A stretch of 64,000 bases of DNA from Anaerolineaceae bacterium (GCA_020845515.1 JADLFQ010000046.1:32539-96538), one strand, 5' to 3'; counted from the stretch's first letter, positions 53,186-63,169 are shown. Numbers and translations are program-made. The notes: a model not told the origin generated them from the letters alone.

Positions 53186-53273
53186 AAATAAATTATATTT
53201 ACAAAGAGGAAAATACGCTCTTGATTTTATTTGCTTTTTTCCAGACCGCGCGGTAGCGGGTATAATTCCGGGC

Positions 53274-53972
53274 ATGAAAGCATTGTTGAAGCTGGGGGTG
53301 TTGGCGTTTGTGTTTTTCCTGGTGGCGGGGATCTACTTTATTCTCCGGCGTCCTGGCAACACTGGCAGGAACCTGAAGCTCTACCAGTTTCTGGACGATC
53401 CGCAGGGGCACGCTGGGTGGATGATGAGGGCGGAAGAACGCTGCGGCGATGCGCCTTTCCTTTTCCCAACGGACGGGTATATTGGCTTTTTATGGGATGA
53501 TTCTTTCCGACCTGGTCACCGCCATCAAGGGATTGATATTTTCGGCGGAACAGAAGGCGGGAAGACACCGGTTTTCGCGGCCTATGACGGTTATCTGACG
53601 CGCCGGCAGGACTGGAAATCTACAGTGATCATTCGTATTCCGGATGACCCTCTGCAACCGGGGCGGCAGATCTGGACGTACTATACTCATATGGCCGATC
53701 CCGATGGCGCCTCTTTTATCTCTCCCGTGTTTCCTCCAGGAACAGAGGAGGTGTCTGTTAAAGCGGGGACGCTGCTTGGTATGCAGGGCAATTACTCGGG
53801 CAGTCCGGGCAACCCTACTGGAGTTCATTTACATTTCTCCATCGTGCAGGATGATGGAAGAGGGAGCTATCAAAATGAGCTGGAAATCAAAAACACTCTC
53901 GATCCAACTGCATACTTTGGTCTGCCGCTTAACTCTCACCAAAATGAGGGAGTAATTCCGCTTTGCCAGTAA
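53274..53972 (+). CDS. Membrane-anchored M23-family peptidase
   Basis: This 232-residue protein has one N-terminal transmembrane helix and a LytM/M23 domain with the zinc-binding HRHQGIDIFG motif and the later HLHFS motif. It probably cleaves peptidoglycan peptides or is a related wall-remodelling factor. The start is the ATG at 53274, seven bases after TATAAT (53261-53266). A longer frame from 53127 runs into the divergent gene and is rejected. Confidence 0.88.
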   Translation: MKALLKLGVLAFVFFLVAGIYFILRRPGNTGRNLKLYQFLDDPQGHAGWMMRAEERCGDAPFLFPTDGYIGFLWDDSFRPGHRHQGIDIFGGTEGGKTPVFAAYDGYLTRRQDWKSTVIIRIPDDPLQPGRQIWTYYTHMADPDGASFISPVFPPGTEEVSVKAGTLLGMQGNYSGSPGNPTGVHLHFSIVQDDGRGSYQNELEIKNTLDPTAYFGLPLNSHQNEGVIPLCQ

Positions 53973-54150
53973 CCGCTCAACCTGTTGGTGAAGGAGCGAT
54001 GGCCTGCCATATACTTTTGAGAGCAAAGTCATCTTAAAGGGGTGACGTAATACGCTATTTATTTCTCCTCATTTCGTATATCATTTGATTTGGAGATGGT
54101 GGTTCCTTAGAGTACCTCCGAAATACTCATCAAGTCTCCTCCTTTGGCGA

Positions 54151-54192
54151 AAGCCTCCGCCGGGTTGCTATTCATCGTCCCGGCGGAGGCTT
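54151..54192. terminator. Bidirectional 14-bp perfect hairpin
   Basis: AAGCCTCCGCCGGG (54151-54164) pairs perfectly with 54179-54192, between the convergent M23 and sensor-kinase genes. TTGTTT follows on the plus strand. The rest of the 53973-54235 gap has no feature I can name. Confidence 0.75.
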
Positions 54193-54235
54193 GTTTAACT
54201 GCAAAGATACGGTTACAGCTGATGATTGAAGATGC

Positions 54236-56170
54236 TTATTTTTGTAACGGCAGTACGACGGTAAAGGTCGTCCCCTCCCCCATGACAGAATCCACCCAAA
54301 TCCTGCCTCCGTGACACTCCACAATTGAGCGTACAATCGAAAGACCCAGTCCTGTGCCGGAAATCTTGCTGTTTACGTTGCCGGCGCGGTAAAACTTATC
54401 GAAGATATACGGAATATCCGCCGCCGGTATCCCCATGCCATTATCTGTTATCTGCAGGATTACCTGACTTTGTTCGGGAAGGGCTTGTATGCTTATGCTT
54501 CCCTGCTGTGGTGTGTATTTGATGGCGTTATCCAGTAAATTATCCATCATCTGGCGAAATTGCACCGGATTAGCTTGAATCACCGGGATATTCTCCATCC
54601 CGTTACTGACCATCAATTGGATTTGTTTCTCGGTGATCTTGTGCTTAAAACTTTCCAGTGACATCTGTATTAACTGACCAAGCTGGATACTTTCACGCCG
54701 GCGGTCAAACCCGGCCTCAATTTTTCCCAGATTAAGCAGTTCGTCTAAAAGTTTGGTAATACTCTGCGCGCTGTTGAGCACCCGCTGAATAAAATCTTGT
54801 TGCATTGTATTCAGTGGTCCCACACGGCTAAGCAGTTCGATATATCCCATTATGGCGGTAAGCGGTGTGCGCAAATCATGCGAGACGGTATTGACAAAGT
54901 CGTTCTTGGTGCGATCCAATTCTTTAAGATGGGTAATATCGTGGAAGCTGATCAGCTTGCCTGCATTCGGGATGGCAGCGAGACAGGCGTCCCATATTCT
55001 GTTGTCTGCGGAAGTGATCTCGACGCGGCTCGATAGGTTTTTGCCATCTTCGAACAGGTCTTTTAACTCCCCTTGGCGAAGCGCCGCTGCAACCTCTTCT
55101 TTTGTCTCCCCTGTGCTGCTCAAATTCAAGATAGACCGCGCGGTTTCATTGATAAATACTGAATTTCCATCCGTATCCAGTACCACAAGACCATCCTGAG
55201 CGCCTGCCAATGCTGTTTGCAGCTTGTTTATCTCCTGCCCGGAAGTGGCATGCAAGCGGGCATTCTCCAGTGCAATCACGGCAAATTCTGCTAACGCTTG
55301 CAGCAGCTTGACATCCCGCTCGTGCAGCGGGTGATTCTTCCGGCGGTTATCAACGCCCAGCGCCCCCACGGGTTTTTTATGCAAAACCAAAGGGACGTAA
55401 ATCAGACTGTGCACCAGGTAAGCTGTGATAATCTTATAGGGATCTTTCTCATTGATCATCACAGGCAGTCCGGTTTTGATGACAGAACTGATGGTGAAAT
55501 CCTTGACCGGCAGCCGAAAAGTGCGTACAAAATCTTCTTCAAGGTTGTACGCCGCGCGCATATAGAGTTCTCCACTGCTTTCATCCAGCAAGAGCAGGCT
55601 GCCTTCTTCTGCCCCAGTCAGGTTCACCGCTGCCTTAACAATTGCCGGCAGAACTTCATCCGGGTTTAACGATGTTGTGATTGAGTGCCCCAGACTAATC
55701 AGCGCTTCCAGTTCGTCCACGCGGCGGCGCAGGTTCTCAGTAACTTTTTTGGATTCAGACTTCGTCCACTGCTGGCATTCGCGGCCACGCTTAAGGCAAC
55801 GCTCAATTGCCTCCATAAGTTCATCTGCGCGTAAGGGACGGGTGAGGTAATCGCTGATGCCCAATCGCATCGCGCGCTTAAGGAGGTCAGGAGTGTCGTG
55901 CTGGACAAACAACATCACGGGGGAAGCCGGATAAAGGGAGATCAGCTCTGCCGCAAAGTCCAACCCGCTGCCTCCTTTGAGTTTCTCGCCGATGATGATA
56001 AGCGCTGGCACGTCGTCTTTTACTGCGGTGCGCACCTCATCCAGGCTCTCGCGCATGATCAACTCGCGATGTTCCTTCGTCAACATGCGTTGCAGCAAAA
56101 GCCGGATTTGCGCATTAGAATGCGCAATCAGATAAATTTCCTTGGGCGGAAGGGGCGTCATGGCAGTCAT
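54236..56170 (-). CDS. Sensor histidine kinase with pseudo-receiver, GAF and PAS domains
   Basis: This 644-residue protein has, in order, a receiver-like domain (about 10-130), a GAF domain (about 165-310), a PAS domain (about 320-415), a HisKA box with the phosphorylated histidine near 428 (VSHDLRTPL) and a HATPase with DNGMGIP and GTGLGLSIV. The receiver has lost the acceptor aspartate: the usual LD is IG in ALIIIGEKL, and the signalling lysine is replaced by Arg (TRPL). It is probably co-transcribed with the kinase gene 15 bp upstream. Confidence 0.88.
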   Translation of the reverse strand: MTAMTPLPPKEIYLIAHSNAQIRLLLQRMLTKEHRELIMRESLDEVRTAVKDDVPALIIIGEKLKGGSGLDFAAELISLYPASPVMLFVQHDTPDLLKRAMRLGISDYLTRPLRADELMEAIERCLKRGRECQQWTKSESKKVTENLRRRVDELEALISLGHSITTSLNPDEVLPAIVKAAVNLTGAEEGSLLLLDESSGELYMRAAYNLEEDFVRTFRLPVKDFTISSVIKTGLPVMINEKDPYKIITAYLVHSLIYVPLVLHKKPVGALGVDNRRKNHPLHERDVKLLQALAEFAVIALENARLHATSGQEINKLQTALAGAQDGLVVLDTDGNSVFINETARSILNLSSTGETKEEVAAALRQGELKDLFEDGKNLSSRVEITSADNRIWDACLAAIPNAGKLISFHDITHLKELDRTKNDFVNTVSHDLRTPLTAIMGYIELLSRVGPLNTMQQDFIQRVLNSAQSITKLLDELLNLGKIEAGFDRRRESIQLGQLIQMSLESFKHKITEKQIQLMVSNGMENIPVIQANPVQFRQMMDNLLDNAIKYTPQQGSISIQALPEQSQVILQITDNGMGIPAADIPYIFDKFYRAGNVNSKISGTGLGLSIVRSIVECHGGRIWVDSVMGEGTTFTVVLPLQK

Positions 56171-56184
56171 TTTAACCGTATTAA

Positions 56185-57840
56185 TTATTTGGCAAGCGGC
56201 AGTGTGAAGGTAAAACGGGCGCCATCCTTGCGGTTACTATCCGCCCATAGCTTTCCCCGGTATCTCGTGATAATCTCTTTGACCATTGGCAGGCCTACAC
56301 CAAACCCGCCAAAGCGCAGCTCTTTCCGGTCTTTGAGTGCGGGCTTGGAAAAAAGGGCATCCAGATCTTTTGGATCAATCTTTTCTCCTGTATTCTCGAT
56401 CACGACCTGTGCCATGCCCTCCGTAGTGCGTGTGAGCGTTACTGTGATGCGCCCACCCGGTTGGCAATACCGGATTGCATTGCTTAGCAGTCCTGCCACT
56501 GCCTGGGCAATATGCTCCGCCTCGCCCTGGACAAGCACGGGCTGGGCCGGAGTTTCCACCACCAGAGTAACGCTGTTCTGTTGGGCAAAATGCCGGAAAC
56601 GCACCGTATACTGCTGGACAACTTCGCTCAGGTTGAAACTGGCACTGGTGGATCCGCCCTCGGTCTGTGTTGGTACAAGTATGTCGGCGGTGATGCGGTG
56701 GAGTGCCAAGATCTGCTTTTGCACTTCCGCCAGCAGACGGCGCTGTTCGTTTGTCCAGCGTGGCAGCAGCTCTTTCATCAAACGCTGCACGGCTCTTTCG
56801 GCAATTTCAAGCGCAGGGTAGATCTCTACGCGGGCTTTCTGCAGCAGGTCATCGCTGATGCGTTTACCCAACGCAGCTGTTTCAGCCGAGTATTGGGAAA
56901 GGCGCATGTGGTTTTCAACCGTGCGAAACAGCGCAGCATTGACCAATGAGATAGCCGCATAATCTGCGGCGGCCTCAAGCAGGCGCTGTTCGCTGGCGCT
57001 GAAGGCGCGCGCTTGCTTTCGCATTACCACCAGCAGCGCGACGATTTGCTTTTGCGCTTTAACTGGAACAATTAATGCGGACTCTCCCAGTGAGGAGATT
57101 TTAAGGCGTTTGAGCGTGTCACCAGAGATTGCGAGGGGCTCTCCGGACATGGCAACCAGCGAGCTGATTCCATCATCCCATGGTTTGTTTAAATTTTCCA
57201 GCAGCGAAGGCGGCAAACCGCGCTGGGCTGCCAGTACAAACAACTTGCCCTGGTCTTCCTTGACTTGAAACCACCCCAGATCGGCTTTGGTGATATGTAC
57301 CGCGGCTTCCAGTATTTTCTCGAAGAGCAGTTTGGGAGTTGTGGTGGAAGTGACCGCTTTTCCTATGGAGAAGATGGTCGTTAACTCGTGGACGCGCTGC
57401 TGGAGCTCCTGATTGGTTTGCTGAAGCTGCCGCGCCAGACGGTCGCGCTCGCGCCGCTCGCGTACTCGTCCAAGCACCCGTTCGACGACGTTGATCACCT
57501 CTGCCTCGCGCGCCGGCCACAGGATGAAATCTGCTGCGCCCAAGCGAAAAGACTGCAGGATGTTTCCCTCAGAGGGCTTTTGCGCCAGCACCACCACCGG
57601 GATGTCCACGTTGCGCGAACTTAATGCGACGATAAGGTCGCGGGCGTTCAATCCTGGCTGATCAAGATCCGCCAGAATCATATCGGGGGCAAATTGCAGT
57701 GCATGGGAAATGGCAGCGCCTGAATCGGCGACGATGGTCACCTGGTATCCGGCGCTTTGAAGCGCCTGCCGGGCGACGAGATCGGCGATCATTGCATCAT
57801 TTTCCACAACAAGGATACGCTCACCTGTAGCAGTTGCCAT
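56185..57840 (-). CDS. Receiver-GAF-HATPase protein without a recognisable H-box
   Basis: This 551-residue protein has a receiver domain with an acceptor aspartate (LADLDQPG), a GAF domain (about 160-310), a coiled-coil/dimer region and a C-terminal HATPase domain (GGFGVGLPMV). The dimer region (about 315-400) shows no SHELRTPL-type motif, so the phosphorylated histidine is missing or unusual. The receiver lysine is replaced by Trp (LWPAR). TATGAT (57848-57853, minus strand) ends seven bases before the ATG at 57840; a longer N-terminus from 57852 would begin within that hexamer. Confidence 0.82.
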   Translation of the reverse strand: MATATGERILVVENDAMIADLVARQALQSAGYQVTIVADSGAAISHALQFAPDMILADLDQPGLNARDLIVALSSRNVDIPVVVLAQKPSEGNILQSFRLGAADFILWPAREAEVINVVERVLGRVRERRERDRLARQLQQTNQELQQRVHELTTIFSIGKAVTSTTTPKLLFEKILEAAVHITKADLGWFQVKEDQGKLFVLAAQRGLPPSLLENLNKPWDDGISSLVAMSGEPLAISGDTLKRLKISSLGESALIVPVKAQKQIVALLVVMRKQARAFSASEQRLLEAAADYAAISLVNAALFRTVENHMRLSQYSAETAALGKRISDDLLQKARVEIYPALEIAERAVQRLMKELLPRWTNEQRRLLAEVQKQILALHRITADILVPTQTEGGSTSASFNLSEVVQQYTVRFRHFAQQNSVTLVVETPAQPVLVQGEAEHIAQAVAGLLSNAIRYCQPGGRITVTLTRTTEGMAQVVIENTGEKIDPKDLDALFSKPALKDRKELRFGGFGVGLPMVKEIITRYRGKLWADSNRKDGARFTFTLPLAK

Positions 57841-57985
57841 AGTTACAATCATAGCACGGGAGGAAAGAAATGCAAAGTTTGAGGTGGGGTGTTTGAACGC
57901 TTGCAGACTCTCTGAAGAGCGTCCAAAGACGCTTAAATTTTTTATAAGAATAAAATAAGAGTTCTGTCAAATACGCAGGTTACCC

Positions 57986-58015
57986 TTGACTTTGCATGCC
58001 CGCTAATCATACAAT
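57986..58015 (+). promoter_or_regulatory. Promoter of the DnaJ/CbpA gene
   Basis: TTGACT (57986-57991), an 18-bp spacer and TACAAT (58010-58015) are seen. The GTG start comes six bases after the -10 hexamer. Confidence 0.7.
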
Positions 58016-58021
58016 GAGGGT

Positions 58022-58945
58022 GTGGATTATCAGGACTATTACAAGACTCTCGGAATTGAACGCAAAGCCACTCAAGAGGATGTAAAGCGCGCTTATCGCA
58101 AGCTGGCGTTGAAATATCATCCCGACCGCAACCCCGATAACAAGGAAGCCGAAGAGAAGTTCAAGCTAATCAATGAGGCATATCAGGTGCTCGGGGATGA
58201 GAAGAAACGCGCCCATTACGATCAGCTTGGCGCTTCGTATCAGCAGTGGCAGTCAACCGGCGGTCGCGGCAACTTTAACTGGAACGACTGGTTTGCCCAA
58301 GGGGCAGCACGGGGCGGCACACGCGTTGAGGTCGAAAATATAGAAGACCTCTTTGGCGGTGGCGGCGGCTTTTCAGATTTCTTCAACGCCATCTTTGGCG
58401 GATTCGCTGGCGCAGGGACAGGGCGCACTCACACGCGTACTCACCACCCGCGTACGTATGAACAGCCTACCATTATCAGTCTGGCAGAAGCCCATCACGG
58501 AACCACCCGCACCATCCAGATTGAAAACCGCCGTGTAGAAGTTAAAATTCCACCCGGCGCCAAAACCGGGACGCGCGTACGCGTTGCCGGGGTTATGCCT
58601 GGGAACAGCGGGGGGCAAAATGACGACCTGCACCTTATTATCGAGGTCTCACCGGATGCACAATTTGAACGTAAAGGCGACGATCTACACAGCGAAACGA
58701 CCACTGATCTTTACACTGCCGTCCTGGGCGGCCAGGTTAATGTTCCCACACTGGCAGGGAATGTTCTTCTCACCATACCGCCTGGCACACAACCCGGACA
58801 GACTTTTCGGCTAACCGGCAAAGGGATGCCCAAACTGCGAAAGCCACAAGAATACGGCAATATGTTTGTCCGGCTCAAAGTACAGCTTCCACGCACCCTG
58901 ACCCCGGAGCAGCGCGAACTATTTGAAAAACTGCAAAAAGGCTGA
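58022..58945 (+). CDS. DnaJ-class co-chaperone, CbpA-like (no zinc finger)
   Basis: This 307-residue protein has an N-terminal J domain with HPD in KYHPDRNPD, a Gly-rich linker (about 75-130) and the C-terminal DnaJ domain, but lacks the four-CxxCxGxG zinc finger of DnaJ, so it is of the CbpA type. It stimulates the ATPase of DnaK. A GTG at 58022 begins six bases after TACAAT, implying a leaderless transcript. Confidence 0.9.
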   Translation: MDYQDYYKTLGIERKATQEDVKRAYRKLALKYHPDRNPDNKEAEEKFKLINEAYQVLGDEKKRAHYDQLGASYQQWQSTGGRGNFNWNDWFAQGAARGGTRVEVENIEDLFGGGGGFSDFFNAIFGGFAGAGTGRTHTRTHHPRTYEQPTIISLAEAHHGTTRTIQIENRRVEVKIPPGAKTGTRVRVAGVMPGNSGGQNDDLHLIIEVSPDAQFERKGDDLHSETTTDLYTAVLGGQVNVPTLAGNVLLTIPPGTQPGQTFRLTGKGMPKLRKPQEYGNMFVRLKVQLPRTLTPEQRELFEKLQKG

Positions 58946-58999
58946 ACACGGGAACAACATCTTTGTATGCCTGGCATGCAGGCGGGATGAGAGAGAAAA

Positions 59000-60196
59000 A
59001 TGAACGGCAAAAGACGCTCCTTATTGGTTTTTGTTTCAGTTTTTTTAATGATCACCACAGCATGTCAAATTAATTACGATTTCAGCACCTTTGGGCAGGA
59101 CACCGCTGTTCCCCCTAAACCGGTTTTTAAAAGCGACACCCCTCAACCCCAGCTTCCATCCCAAGATCCGCCTCCCCCATTGACCGTTCCGCTGGACGCG
59201 CAAACGATGCAGGATCTGCTGGTGACGATCTACGAGTATGTCAACCCCGGTGTGGTGGCCATTCAAACGCTCACCACCACCGGCGGCGGACTTGGCTCCG
59301 GTTTTGTAATTGATGCGCAGGGGCATATTGTCACCAATTACCACGTGGTGGACGGGGCAAATGAACTGGAAGTGGATTTCCCCTCCGGGTACAAGGTGCG
59401 CGGCGAGGTGATTGCTGTTGATCTGGACTCTGACCTGGCTGTCATCCAAGTGAATGCACCTGCTGCTGAACTTCATCCCCTCCCCTTGGGGAACTCCGAC
59501 GAGGTCAAGGTTGGGCAGTCTGTTGTTGCAATCGGCAATCCGTTTGGCTTGAGCAGTACGATGACCGTGGGGATTGTCTCAGCCAAGGGCAGAACGCTCG
59601 AATCCATCCGTGAAGCGCCGACCGGTGGCTTTTTTTCCGCCGGTGATCTGATACAAACTGATGCATCCATTAACCCTGGTAATTCCGGCGGGCCGCTGCT
59701 TAACATGAAAGGCGAAGTTATTGGCATCAACCGCGCCATTCGTACTACGGGAACCACGATAGGAGGCGAGCCTGTCAACAGCGGAATTGGGTTTGCCATC
59801 TCGATCAATATTGTCAAAAGGGTTGTCCCTGTTTTAATTGAAAATGGGCGCTATGACTATCCATATATCGGCGTTACCGCGCGTGAATCGATCAGCCTGA
59901 TTGAGCAGGAAGCTCTGGGCCTTAGTACGGCTGTGGGTGCATACGTTGTGGATGTCAGCCGCGGCAGTCCTGCTGATAAAGCTGGGCTGCGCGGTGGCAC
60001 GACGCGGACTACTCTGCCCGGCCTTCTGGCGGGCGGTGACCTCATCACCCAGGTGGATGACCAGCCCGTAAGGGTGTTTGGCGATTTGCTGAGTTACTTG
60101 ATGAAAAACAAAAGCCCTGGCGATGAAATTACCGTGGTGATATTGCGGAACGGCGAACAAAAGGAATTTACGCTTAAGCTTGAAAAACGACCCTGA
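59000..60196 (+). CDS. HtrA/DegP-like serine protease, lipoprotein-anchored
   Basis: This 398-residue protein has an N-terminal signal peptide ending in a lipobox-like TTAC (about residue 24), a Pro-rich linker, a trypsin-like domain with the triad in TNYHVVDG, DLDSDLAVI and NPGNSGGPLL, and one C-terminal PDZ domain (about 285-385). It would degrade or chaperone damaged proteins outside the membrane, in line with the co-chaperone gene upstream. Confidence 0.93.
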   Translation: MNGKRRSLLVFVSVFLMITTACQINYDFSTFGQDTAVPPKPVFKSDTPQPQLPSQDPPPPLTVPLDAQTMQDLLVTIYEYVNPGVVAIQTLTTTGGGLGSGFVIDAQGHIVTNYHVVDGANELEVDFPSGYKVRGEVIAVDLDSDLAVIQVNAPAAELHPLPLGNSDEVKVGQSVVAIGNPFGLSSTMTVGIVSAKGRTLESIREAPTGGFFSAGDLIQTDASINPGNSGGPLLNMKGEVIGINRAIRTTGTTIGGEPVNSGIGFAISINIVKRVVPVLIENGRYDYPYIGVTARESISLIEQEALGLSTAVGAYVVDVSRGSPADKAGLRGGTTRTTLPGLLAGGDLITQVDDQPVRVFGDLLSYLMKNKSPGDEITVVILRNGEQKEFTLKLEKRP

Positions 60197-60240
60197 ACCT
60201 TAAAAAGAACCGGCATTGATTCAATTCATAGGAGGTTAAT

Positions 60241-61341
60241 GTGTTTACTCAGTCCGATCTACGAGAACTGCTTGAAATTAATTATACCGAACCAGTTTTG
60301 AGTCTTTACCTTAACACTGAACCCTCCAAGGGTAACGCTGATGTGTACAAGTTGCGGCTGCGCAACCTCCTTAAGAATGCGAGCACCGCAGAGGATAAAA
60401 CTGCGGTCGAAACTTATTTCAATCACGAATATAGTTGGGCCGGAAGAAGTGTGGCGCTATTTTCCTGCGCGGCGCGGGGATTCTTTCGGGTTTTTCCATT
60501 GGCTTTGCCGGTGCGCGATAGCATTACGCTCAGCGAGCAGCCCAATCTCCATCCACTTGTCAACTTGCTGGAGAATTACGGTGGTTATGCCGTCATCTTA
60601 ATAGATAAACAGGGGACGCGGCTTTTCCATTTTCACCTTGGGGAACTGCTGGAACAGGAAGGCTGGATAGGAGAGCCGATCAAACATACCAAGCGCGGCG
60701 GTGCATCCTCCATGCGGGGACGGCGCGGCGGAAGCGCTGGAAGCACCGATTATGTCTCCGAAATGGTGGAGCGCAATATTCGGGATATTACCCACTTTGC
60801 GGCGGACTTTTTTGAAAAAAAACATATTCGCCGGATTTTGTTGGGGGGGGCTGAAGAGAATATTGCGCTGCTGCGCACCGCCCTTCCTAAAGCGTGGCAA
60901 AGCCTGGTAGTCGGCACATTCCCTATGAGCATGACAGCCAGTCACGCGGAGGTGCTTGAACATGCGTTGGAAGTTGGCACCCGTGCTGAACGGGAGCGCG
61001 AATCCCGCCTGATTGAGGAACTGATTACTAAATCGGCTAAGGGTGAAGCTGCCGTTACCGGTTTGGAAGGCACCCTGAACGCTGCCGTGGATGGCCGGGT
61101 GCAGACTTTGTTCTCCGTGGAGGATTACGAATCCTCCGGTTACCAATGCCAGTCGTGCAGCAAACTTTTTCTTAAAGAAAGTAAACTCTGCCCGGTGTGT
61201 GGTGGAAAAGTGGAGGCAATCCCCAATATGGTACAGGTTGTTATCAACCGTGTCCTTTTACAAAAGGGCAATATTGAAATTGTACAACCCACCCCTATGC
61301 TGGAAAAAGAGGGGAGCATTGGGGCGTTCCTTCGTTATTGA
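60241..61341 (+). CDS. Bacterial archaeo-eukaryotic release-factor-like protein with zinc ribbon
   Basis: This 366-residue protein resembles the baeRF (eRF1-like) family: a VLSLYLNTEPSKG start, an ILIDKQGTRLFHFHLG middle domain, a Gly/Arg-rich loop (about 152-165) at the place of the GGQ loop of eRF1, and RRILLGGAEENIALL in the Rossmann-like part. The C-terminus has CxxC and CxxC cysteines (CQSCS, CPVCG) for a zinc ribbon. The loop has GG but no Q. It may act on stalled ribosomes or tRNA. A GTG at 60241 follows AGGAGG. Confidence 0.75.
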   Translation: MFTQSDLRELLEINYTEPVLSLYLNTEPSKGNADVYKLRLRNLLKNASTAEDKTAVETYFNHEYSWAGRSVALFSCAARGFFRVFPLALPVRDSITLSEQPNLHPLVNLLENYGGYAVILIDKQGTRLFHFHLGELLEQEGWIGEPIKHTKRGGASSMRGRRGGSAGSTDYVSEMVERNIRDITHFAADFFEKKHIRRILLGGAEENIALLRTALPKAWQSLVVGTFPMSMTASHAEVLEHALEVGTRAERERESRLIEELITKSAKGEAAVTGLEGTLNAAVDGRVQTLFSVEDYESSGYQCQSCSKLFLKESKLCPVCGGKVEAIPNMVQVVINRVLLQKGNIEIVQPTPMLEKEGSIGAFLRY

Positions 61342-61365
61342 GAGCGAACGTTTAAAAAGAAGTTT

Positions 61366-61878
61366 TTATTCCCAGCGGTTATAGTGAATGCGCTCGGGAT
61401 GAAACCGGTTGACGGGCGGAGGAACACGCGCCGGAAAACCAACCGCGATCAATGACAAAGGATGTATATGTGCTGGAAGACGGGTGATCTGGCGCATTCC
61501 AGTGATCCGGATTTCATCTGGCTGGATCCCCACCCAGACCGCCCCCAATCCGAGCGCATGGGCTGCCAGTAAAATATTTTGAGACGCTGCTGAACAATCT
61601 AAAATCCAGCGGTCTGGACGTTTTTCCATCTTGTCATCCCCACATACCAGGATGGCCATTGGCGCTTCATGCAGGCTTTCAGCAGCCGGATGAAAGGTGG
61701 TGACCTGTTCCAGTGAATCCCTGTCGGTGATGATAATAAAATGCCATGGCTGGGCGTTTGCAGCCGAGGGTGCCTGCATGGCCGCTTTGAGCAAGGTCTC
61801 GACCATTTCGGGCGGCACCGGCTGGGACAGAAAATGGCGGACGCTGCGCCGGGTGATAATTGCTTCAACGGTTTCCAT
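61366..61878 (-). CDS. Nitroreductase-family flavoprotein
   Basis: This 170-residue FMN protein has the RRSVRHF phosphate-binding start, the QAPSAANAQPWHF segment and a GLGAVWVGI region. It is short, as in many nitroreductase-family proteins that reduce quinones, nitro groups or flavins. AGGGAAGGAA precedes the ATG. The substrate is unknown. Confidence 0.88.
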   Translation of the reverse strand: METVEAIITRRSVRHFLSQPVPPEMVETLLKAAMQAPSAANAQPWHFIIITDRDSLEQVTTFHPAAESLHEAPMAILVCGDDKMEKRPDRWILDCSAASQNILLAAHALGLGAVWVGIQPDEIRITGMRQITRLPAHIHPLSLIAVGFPARVPPPVNRFHPERIHYNRWE

Positions 61879-61989
61879 TATCGCAATTCCTTCCCTAATC
61901 TCGTTTTGTGGTGTAATTTCTTCTCCTATTCACTTCTGGACAGATCTCCGCACCTGTTGCGGCGATTTTATCATATCCTTATTAGAGAA

Positions 61990-62023
61990 CCGGCCTGGCA
62001 ATCAGATAAGAGCGCCAGGCCGG
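61990..62023 (-). terminator. Hairpin terminator downstream of serC
   Basis: CCGGCCTGGC (61990-61999) pairs perfectly with 62014-62023, about 80 bp beyond the serC stop. On the plus strand AGGGGTTTTACTTTT follows and on the minus strand TTCTCT, so it could work in both directions. Confidence 0.65.
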
Positions 62024-62101
62024 AGGGGTTTTACTTTTCCAGCGGAATGGAGAAAGCGCCAGTGCTTCTTGAAAAGCCAGGCTGACTTTTTAAACCCGGT
62101 C

Positions 62102-63169
62102 TCAGTGCGCCGCCTCAAATTCTTTCATTGTATCCACCAGCAACTGGACGCTCTCCAGCGGCAGCGCATTGTACAGGGAAGCCCGGAAGCCGCCCACCGA
62201 GCGGTGTCCTTTGAGGCCAACCAGCGCCTTCCCCTTGGCGAAGTTAAGGAATTCTTCTTCAAGCTGCTCGGAGCCCGACGCCATGACAAAGCATACATTC
62301 ATCCGCGAACGGTCTTCTTTTGCCACTGTCCCCCGGAACAACTTGTTGCGGTCAATCTCGCTGTACAGCAAATTCGCTTTTTCTATGTTGCGCTTTTCCA
62401 TGGCCGCCACGCCGCCAAGGTTTTTCAACCAGCGCAGGGTCATCAACGCCGAGTAAACGACAACGCAAGGCGGGGTGTTGTACATCGAGTTGTTCTTAAT
62501 GTGCGTACGGTAGTCCACCATCGTGGGCAGCGGGCGCGGCGCTTTTCCCAGGAAATCTTCCCGCACAATTACGAACGTCAAACCGGCTGGCGCCAGGTTC
62601 TTTTGTGCGCCGCCATAAATCATCGCATATTTGGAAACATCCAAAGGCCGGCTGAAGATATCGGAGGACATGTCCGAGATCAACGGGATGGGGGAATTGA
62701 TGTCTTCCAACAGCTCTGTACCAAAGATTGTGTTATTGCTGGTTAGATGGAGGTAATCAGCATCCTTCGGGATTGTGTAGCCTTTTGGAATGTAGGAAAA
62801 GTTTTTGTCTTCCGAAGAGGCTATCACGTCTACCTCGCCAAACACTTTGGCTTCCTTGATAGCCCGCGAGGCCCACTCTCCGGTATTGACATAAGCAGCC
62901 TTCTTCGCCAGAAAATTATAAGGAATATGGAAAAATTGCGTGCTGGCTCCACCGCCCACAAAAGCAACACCGTAACCTTCGGGAACAGTTAATAGCTCTT
63001 TGAACAGCGCTTTGGTTTCATCCATCACCGCATCGAACTCTTTGCTGCGGTGGGAAACCTCCAGAAGGGAAAGATCTGTGTTGGAGAAATTCTGGATTGC
63101 TTTAACCGTTTCATCAATGGTGTATTGCGGCAGGATTGAAGGACCGGGATTGAAATTGTGTTTTTTCAT
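62102..63169 (-). CDS. serC: Phosphoserine aminotransferase
   Basis: This 355-residue PLP enzyme has the [10 protein letters not shown] start, [20 protein letters not shown] and the PLP lysine in [12 protein letters not shown]. It converts 3-phosphohydroxypyruvate and glutamate to phosphoserine. AAGGATGG stands before the ATG and a promoter lies about 90 bp upstream. Confidence 0.96.
   Translation of the reverse strand: MKKHNFNPGPSILPQYTIDETVKAIQNFSNTDLSLLEVSHRSKEFDAVMDETKALFKELLTVPEGYGVAFVGGGASTQFFHIPYNFLAKKAAYVNTGEWASRAIKEAKVFGEVDVIASSEDKNFSYIPKGYTIPKDADYLHLTSNNTIFGTELLEDINSPIPLISDMSSDIFSRPLDVSKYAMIYGGAQKNLAPAGLTFVIVREDFLGKAPRPLPTMVDYRTHIKNNSMYNTPPCVVVYSALMTLRWLKNLGGVAAMEKRNIEKANLLYSEIDRNKLFRGTVAKEDRSRMNVCFVMASGSEQLEEEFLNFAKGKALVGLKGHRSVGGFRASLYNALPLESVQLLVDTMKEFEAAH

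Noticed and set aside
54121..54192. Possible c-di-GMP-I riboswitch fragment (GGCGAAAGCC and CCGGGTTGC pieces)
   Set aside because: The pieces are not in the required order with the conserved core, and there is no downstream plus-strand gene. A bidirectional terminator explains the stem.
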